Shown here: piece by piece, positions 58,029-64,000 of the stretch
How the letters are laid out: each line of letters opens with the position of its first letter
Position numbering within the stretch: position 1 is the stretch's first letter
Origin: Acanthaster planci
Taxonomy: Eukaryota > Echinodermata > Asteroidea > Valvatida > Acanthasteridae
DNA length: 64,000 nucleotides
NCBI RefSeq assembly: GCF_001949145.1
Contig: NW_019091372.1
Span: 1,528,142 to 1,592,141, forward strand
Direction: 5' to 3'
Position numbers and translations under genes: made by a program
The notes under the pieces: generated by a model
The model's database searches: none
What the model saw: only the letters and a program-made list of their open reading frames with translations
Told to the model about the DNA's origin: nothing

Positions 58029-60037
58029 GAATTATTCATCTGTTTTGGTGAAAATGATACCAACATACACGTGAACACTGGAAACTCGGCAGCTTTGATC
58101 AGTGCCCATAACTGCCAAAGCTTTTTGCTGGCACAATCTCACTTTTAATCACTTTGAAGTGTAAGATTTCAAGAGTGGGGGGGGGAGGAGTTGTCTACCG
58201 GTATCTGCAAAGTTACATGCACATGGTTTTGGAATGGTGGGCCACAAACAGTTGCATTGACTTTTGTTTGGAAAGGACTCACATATCCGTAGCAACCCTA
58301 ATATGGAACTATCCCTCCCTCGATCTTCAGCCCTTCCAGCGTCCTCCTCTAAGTATTTTGCATCTAAGTTAGAGCTGTGTTATAGGAACGACTCCGCTAC
58401 AAGACATCCACTGACAGCTGGCCGCTGCTGATGACAGCTGGTCCCCCGTGGTGACGAGGAATGGCCTGAAAATTAATATCAACGCGATGACATTTTTCTT
58501 CTGTTTTTTTTTTTTCACAAAGGTGCTTGCATACACCGGTATATGTAACTAAGAGAGAGAGAGACAAGAGCATTGCTGGCTAGCTTAATTGGTAGCCAGA
58601 GACACCATCTGTCCTCAACTAACGGTGGCTGGATTTGTTTCTTTTGGGGTTTTATTTTTTTGGTGTTTGGTTCTTGTCACCTGCATTGGTTTTGAAGAGC
58701 GGGGCTAAATCAATCGAGGTCAGGAAAATTGGAGTGCCAGGGCATGACCTCCATTGCCTTGGTTTTTGCCTGTCTTGTCTCAGCCTCTCATAAAATGATT
58801 CTGGTGGGCATTCTAATAACTTTTAAAAAGTATGGTATCTTTAAAAATTTGATTGTGCTTCACAAATGCAAGTAATGTTTACACGAATTATTTATACCCA
58901 CAAAATCTGTGGAAATAATGTCAGAACAAAATAACCACCCATGTCCATGTGTCTGTAGTGGCATAGTCCCTTAATATGAATGTAAAAAAGTTCTCAACAG
59001 TTGGAGAAAAGCATTTTGTCCGAAAATGTACCTAGGAGCAGTGAACACAGAACAGCACAGAGTTTAAAACCCAAGTGTCAATCCAGGTTACAAAATTTCT
59101 GTCCCTTTTTTTTTTCTTTTGGGTTGACTTGCATGTATACATTATGTACATGTAGGCACTCTGGGCTTGGATGCCTATTTACCGAGCCTTTTTTGAGGAC
59201 AGGTACCGGTATATGTACGGGTACCAGTGTTTTTCTGCGTAGTGTTGCAATCTTTCCTATATGTAGAACTTGCTAAATTTTACAATGTCGTTGTGTTCTT
59301 CAGAATTTAAGAAACAGCCCTTGCCCCTCCAACACAGAGATGAAAAGTCCTGTAATCCAGAAATTCAAGGTCTGCTGTGGGCAGTGTCTGCAGGCACATT
59401 TTTTTGTACCCCACACAGTGCCCTGGACACATGCCCGGGGGGGCGCCTCTTCATCAAAACACAGTCAGGTTTGCCGTTTGGACAAAGGGAAGCTAAGCCC
59501 TTTCTATCCCACCCTACCTCTCCCCGTCAAACCAAGCTTTGTGTCGCGCTGTCAGCCACAGCATTACAATTACATAAACAGGCTCTCGTAGATTCATGTG
59601 CGTCCGGCAATGAGACAGAGTGAAAAATGGGCATGGCCGAGCAATCTCTCACCCCAGACTTTGCTTTGTACTCACATTGTCTGCCCGCTGTCAAAAAAAG
59701 GGAGAAAAAAAGTCTGCCTAACAAAGGAACGAAGGGGGAAAAAAAAGATTTACAGGAAAAAAAAATTGTTCCAGTGTTTGTTGTGAAGTGGTTGATTTTG
59801 GTCAAGCTTGGCTGCACTGTGCTCGGCTGCGGGGACATGTGAAAACCATCAGCATCAAGGGTTCAGTGGGTCCAGGACTCCGTCAGGAGGGAATAATTAA
59901 TGTGTCATGCTTGATTGAGTGACAACCATTCAGCCTGAACTGGATATCAAAATGGCCAAGTTCTTGGTATGCCTATTTATAATGCACAAACCATCAATTT
60001 TTTGGTACATGCATGTACCGGTATAGAAAAACTACAT

Positions 60038-60316
60038 ATACATACATGTACATGTACGCTATGTTGTACTTATTATAAGTTAAAGAGCACCTCTCTTCAT
60101 GCCAAATAATGCATCTAGCCATTGTTCGATGTTACAAAGACTCGGTTACAAATTGTACCCCAACCTCATGGGATGACCCCCATACAGGTACTAAGCACAA
60201 ACGCATTGCTGTGTACTGTACATGACACTCCACCTACCATGAACATGTACATGTACATGTAAGTAATGCACATGTTCATGTACAGTTTGCATACTCATGT
60301 ACATGTACATGTACAG
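60038..60316. repeat. TACATG hexamer arrays
   Basis: Several short arrays of the self-complementary hexamer (ACATGTACATGTACATGT), near 60041-60057, 60243-60261 and 60296-60316, interspersed with single copies. Similar short arrays recur at about 5105, 55580, 62255, 62280 and 62520. Confidence 0.8.
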
Positions 60317-61264
60317 GTAAACTGGAGATGTTCACTTGACCAGGAGACTTTGTGAAAGCTGTTTTCACTTCTCCAACATTCCATGCATTCTGAAGATACC
60401 CATGTGTTGGCCAGGATGTGTATTTGATTAGAAGGGCTTTCCTGTCAGAGTGTTTAAGTGGTCGAGTTACTCACGGGGATAAAGATGCAATGAAAATAAC
60501 ACAGATTAGTGTACTAGAAAGTGCATGTACATCTCTGCCCAAACTGGACAGAATGATTAGGATTAGTAACAAATCAGGAGTAGTATTTTTACCTGTTGTC
60601 GATTATGCAGATACACGCTTGTAAAATTGTGCCGAGGGTCAGGACTCTCTTCCTGGAGAGAAGTTGTACAGATTCAAAGGGGATTGAAAAGTAGGCTTCC
60701 CAAACTTTGTTAAATCCTGCATGTGCCTGTACCTCGGCTCTGTGGGGACCTGCAAGAGTTGTCCACAAGCCACTACTGTGCGATAAACACGTTCCGCGTT
60801 CTTGAACTTGATCACAGTTTTGACACTGAACAAAACTGCTAGTGAAGTTGGCTGGTCTGTCATTATCCTGACAGTCGAAACTGTGAAAATGCGGCCAGAC
60901 TAGATTCGTGAGATGTGTGAGAATCAGTATGCGCTGCATGTGCAGTACAGTAGGCCACTTGTGGAGATTCATGGTACGGTACCTTTTCGACAAAAAATGT
61001 CAAATACCGTGGATGGAATTGCACAGCGGATGCTTCAGTAAAAATGAGCATAGTCTTCTCTGTATGGAAATCACACGGTCATCTTAAAAAGTTGTGCTTA
61101 TTCCATTGAATGGACATCATTTTCCCATTTCTTCCACAGATGAGAGTCGCCATGTTGCGGATGTTCTGATCGATCAATCGACCCTCAAGGACCGCACGCC
61201 AAATTGAGACATAACCTTTTTTTTTTTCGTCGTTGATGTGGAAGGTAAAAAAGTGGCTGGCAAG

Positions 61265-63606
61265 ATGTCGAGCACGTCCACGCTGGCCAGCGATGCCACC
61301 CAGATGTTGGCAGCGGCCCTCGAACAGATGGACGACATCATCGCGGGTGAGTCCGGGTGGAAATATTTGGACACGGGGAGAGATAAACAAACAAGATAAA
61401 CGCAGGGATTGTGCAAAGATATTTGATGATATCTGCTGCTTGTTACACTCATTCAAACCCCGTCGGCTTTCCTGCAGCCAGCTTTCCTAAATCTTCTCAA
61501 ATTGTCTACCCTGCAAGATATCAATGTTGCATTCTTTGCAAATCAATAGTTGCCGGGCTCTACTTCCCCTGTCAGGCTTTTTCCATCATTTCTCTCCTTC
61601 CCTGGAACAATGGAACACTAATCCCAAGCCCGTGGGTGTGGGGGGGAGTTCTGAATAGTGGCCCAGAACTGTGGAGCCAGGACCCCGACCCTGTGCCCTG
61701 AAGAAAGACATAAACCGTCAGCGAGTACAGCGAGTGTGGGGCTATATCACACCCACAGACTGAGCATGGCCATTGTGGAGTGGTTTGGTGTACATGTGGG
61801 ACGTACATGTAGCATGTTTACATAGCCTCTACTTGTGTGACATAAGTGCAGTTTACTTCGGGGAGTATAATAATGTGCAATATACATGTACTGTACAAAG
61901 GAACACATGTTCAAGGCAGTATTTGAATGATGTCACATCTATTTTTAGTAACATGGGGTGGCCAATTTAGGCCAATGAAATTACAGTATGTACATATGAC
62001 ATAAATGTGTACATCGGAAAGATCTGACAAGACCAAAAATACCTTTCCGGTTAAAAGAAAAAAAATGGACAAATTACTCACGGAATCTGATTGAATTTGA
62101 TTGAACTCCCGAATGCATCTGTTCATGTGTTCCGTGCGTGGCTGCCTTGTCGAGTTGAGCTGACATTGGTTCACAACAGGGGCACCGTGTCATGTCTAGT
62201 AAACTGATCTCTGGCTGAAGGGTACCGATGATTTTGACATCTTGACGAACAAATGTACATGTACTCCTAAGTTATCAATATATGTACATGTACCCGGTAT
62301 GTTTTGCTCGGTGTGCCAAAAGTTATGTACATGTCCCTGCTATTCGCATGACTCACATGCCTCTGTTGAACTTTGTGTTGAATGTCAAGAGTGTTGGGTT
62401 ACACATTAATTATGAAGTCATACACAGTAGCGGTCTTAATGAGAGCCCATTTCAAGCCTGATATACGTAAAGCGGTGTCGTCGCCAGCATTGTTCTCAGA
62501 AGTCCTGTGCTTGTCAGACGTACATGTACATGTGCCGGTCTTTGTCAGTTTGTCTTCATCGTATATTTTATTTTAGTACCTTAAAAGTCTACCACCTTAA
62601 GTATCACTGGAGGCGTCTATTTATCCGGTGGAGTCATTTCCCTGCCTCTCACCAGTACTTTTCTTGTTGGTGAGTCACCTGGGTGCAGTCTGAGTCTTAT
62701 GTCTCTTGTGAATCACTCGTTCAAAACATTCTGTTGACCAACACCTCGTTAACCACTTGCTGCCGGGTGGTTTGAAAAATGCAGTGCACATAATGGGGAC
62801 TTTTCGAAGACTTTCAGTTTTCAATATTCTTCAGAAATTCATCATTTCAATCAATGGATGTTTACACCCTCACGAGTTACTGTCTGGTGGCCACCCTAGC
62901 CTGACAGACAAAATCTATTGACGCCTGAGTATTTCAGCCAGGCCTGCAGCCTTGTAAAAAGAGCCCAGATTGTGCGGTGTTATGTAACTTTCTTTTGTTC
63001 ACGAACCTGGCTCAGTGCGCTGCTGACCTCTTTTCAGTAGGGGCCAGATTAGCGTGCATTGGTGCTGTGTGGCTTATGTCCCTGGTGGTAATCCGCTTGT
63101 GCTAAATGCCCCAAACCGTGCTATACTATTGCAAAACAAGGCTGGATTATCTCCACTATTGAGCGTGAAAAAATGTTGGTAATGCCCAGTAGCCTGGTCT
63201 TTTGTTTCAAGGCTGAGTTCCCTTTGTCCGATTTTTTTAGACCCTGGCCATGCATGTAAAGCATAAATGTCCGGTACCGGAAACCCCGGTGGCATGTGGT
63301 TAAGGTTAAAACTCTGTGCTTCAATATAAGTCTGACTCCAAACAACTTTCCTATTTTTCGTTGGTTCCAGGTACCAGGTACCAGTCGTCCGAGGTGTCCA
63401 GCCTGCACAACGGCACCATGGACTCTCACAATGCCAACTTCAGCCCGCTGTCCGTCAACCACTTCGGCATCGCCCAGCTGGCTGACGAGCTCAAGCACTC
63501 GGTCGAGCTGGCCCAGGACCAAGGGGAGGCGGGCATCTCGCGGGAGGGCGTGCCCGACAGCACGCGGCAGGTCCTGGTCCAGTGGCTGCAGGGAAATTCC
63601 CCCCAG
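61265..63606 (+). CDS. PPFIBP1: Liprin-beta (PPFIBP1/2), N-terminal exons, incomplete
   Basis: Scaffold protein that, in vertebrates, binds liprin-alpha and organises adhesion and synaptic complexes. Two coding exons are visible: 61265-61346 and 63371-63606. They join in phase as ATC GCG G|GT ACC and give 106 residues before the donor at 63607. Diagnostic features are the start region SDATQMLAAALEQMDDIIAG, nearly identical to vertebrate liprin-beta, and PDSTRQVLVQWLQ, which corresponds to the IPDSTAETLVEWLQ segment. The coiled coils and SAM domains lie beyond the window's right edge. PPFIBP1 and PPFIBP2 are vertebrate duplicates, so the symbol stands for the single ancestral gene. The intron between the exons contains no other recognised gene. 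Confidence 0.88.
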
Positions 63607-63945
63607 GTGTGTGGAAGAAAAGAGGCACCTGCCAGAATCATAAGTGCCCGGTTACTTTTATCTAAGCCCAAATCTTTGGCCAAATTACTTGGCTACAGCT
63701 TGAAAATAGCTTATGATCCTATGAAGGGTAGTGGCTAGCTGCTACAGCTATCTCCCATTGGCTTGTGTATTATTGTTCAGCCATAGCCAAGTAATTCGGA
63801 TGTAGCCTTTCTCAAAGGCTGTTGCCTTTGGGATAAAGTCCTGCTCGTATCAGAGCACCAAGCCCTCCTAACTCATGCAGTTTACCAAGTATGAATTTCA
63901 GGGCATCGTTTTTGCGAAGCTGCTGAATTGAAATTCAATTGATGC

Positions 63946-64000
63946 TCAGCAGATTATGATCAGCAGATTATGATCAGCAGATTATGCTCAGCAGATTATG
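63946..64000 (+). repeat. 14-bp tandem repeat reaching the window edge
   Basis: Four consecutive units of TCAGCAGATTATGA (the third ends in C), from 63946 to the end of the window. The array probably continues. It lies in the second visible intron of the liprin-beta gene. Confidence 0.85.

Larger units (their letters stand above)
50750..61264. other. 10.5 kb gene-free, repeat-rich interval
   Basis: No coding exon recognised on either strand. The contents are transposon ends around 53.1-54.7 kb, degenerate repeats at 54.2-54.5 kb, palindromes at 55.3 and 56.3 kb, a foldback at 57.9-58.0 kb and TACATG arrays at 60.0-60.3 kb. The promoter and 5' UTR exons of the liprin-beta gene probably lie towards the right. 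A CpG-richer patch near 56.69-56.78 kb is one candidate. Confidence 0.5.

Noticed and set aside
1-64000. CRISPR array, phage, operon or prokaryotic defence system
   Set aside because: All genes are spliced animal genes with phase-consistent introns; no evenly spaced identical repeats with unique spacers were seen.

Overview
The window is animal nuclear DNA, not prokaryotic. Genes are split by many introns of roughly 100-2800 bases with GT/AG boundaries, and no operons or ribosome binding sites are visible. Between genes there are many short inverted-repeat (MITE-like) elements, tRNA-derived repeats and TACATG/TACCGGTA-rich simple sequence. Five conserved animal genes can be assembled by eye with consistent reading phase across every junction. 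Single-copy genes, moderate introns and this repeat style suggest a marine invertebrate, most likely a non-vertebrate deuterostome (an echinoderm is my best guess). The species cannot be fixed from sequence alone.

Layout. 1-10.08 kb: no convincing gene; a tRNA-like relic at 7.9 kb and a MITE fragment at 5.9 kb. 10.08-17.05 kb (minus): complete CCDC91 homologue, 11 coding exons, 534 aa. 17.05-22.5 kb: intergenic, containing a ~1.1 kb near-identical direct duplication with a single N beside it. 22.5-30.13 kb (plus): complete fatty acyl-CoA reductase (FAR1/FAR2 type), 14 coding exons, 546 aa, with MITEs and a cluster of tRNA-like units in its introns. 30.1-35.8 kb: 3' flanks of two convergent genes and a 660-base N gap. 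35.8-44.4 kb (minus): kinesin-8 (KIF18A type), 17 coding exons, about 1068 aa. 44.4-46.5 kb: divergent 5' region with two foldback insertions. 46.5-50.55 kb (plus): METTL15, the mitochondrial 12S rRNA m4C methyltransferase, 387 aa, with coding exon 2 present twice. 50.55-61.26 kb: gene-free, repeat-rich. 61.26-64 kb (plus): the first two coding exons of a liprin-beta (PPFIBP) gene that runs off the window.

The genes do not form one pathway. They cover TGN trafficking (CCDC91), ether-lipid and wax alcohol supply (FAR), mitotic chromosome alignment (KIF18A), mitoribosome assembly (METTL15) and adhesion scaffolding (liprin-beta). What links them is conserved neighbourhood. In human, KIF18A and METTL15 are head-to-head on 11p with FAR1 and PPFIBP2 on the same arm, while CCDC91, FAR2 and PPFIBP1 cluster on 12p11. 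This window appears to hold the unduplicated ancestral block. I found no evidence of a novel multi-gene system. The most notable items are this synteny, the duplicated METTL15 exon (probably an assembly artefact), the tRNA-like cluster in a FAR intron, and foldback elements with apparent target-site duplications between KIF18A and METTL15.
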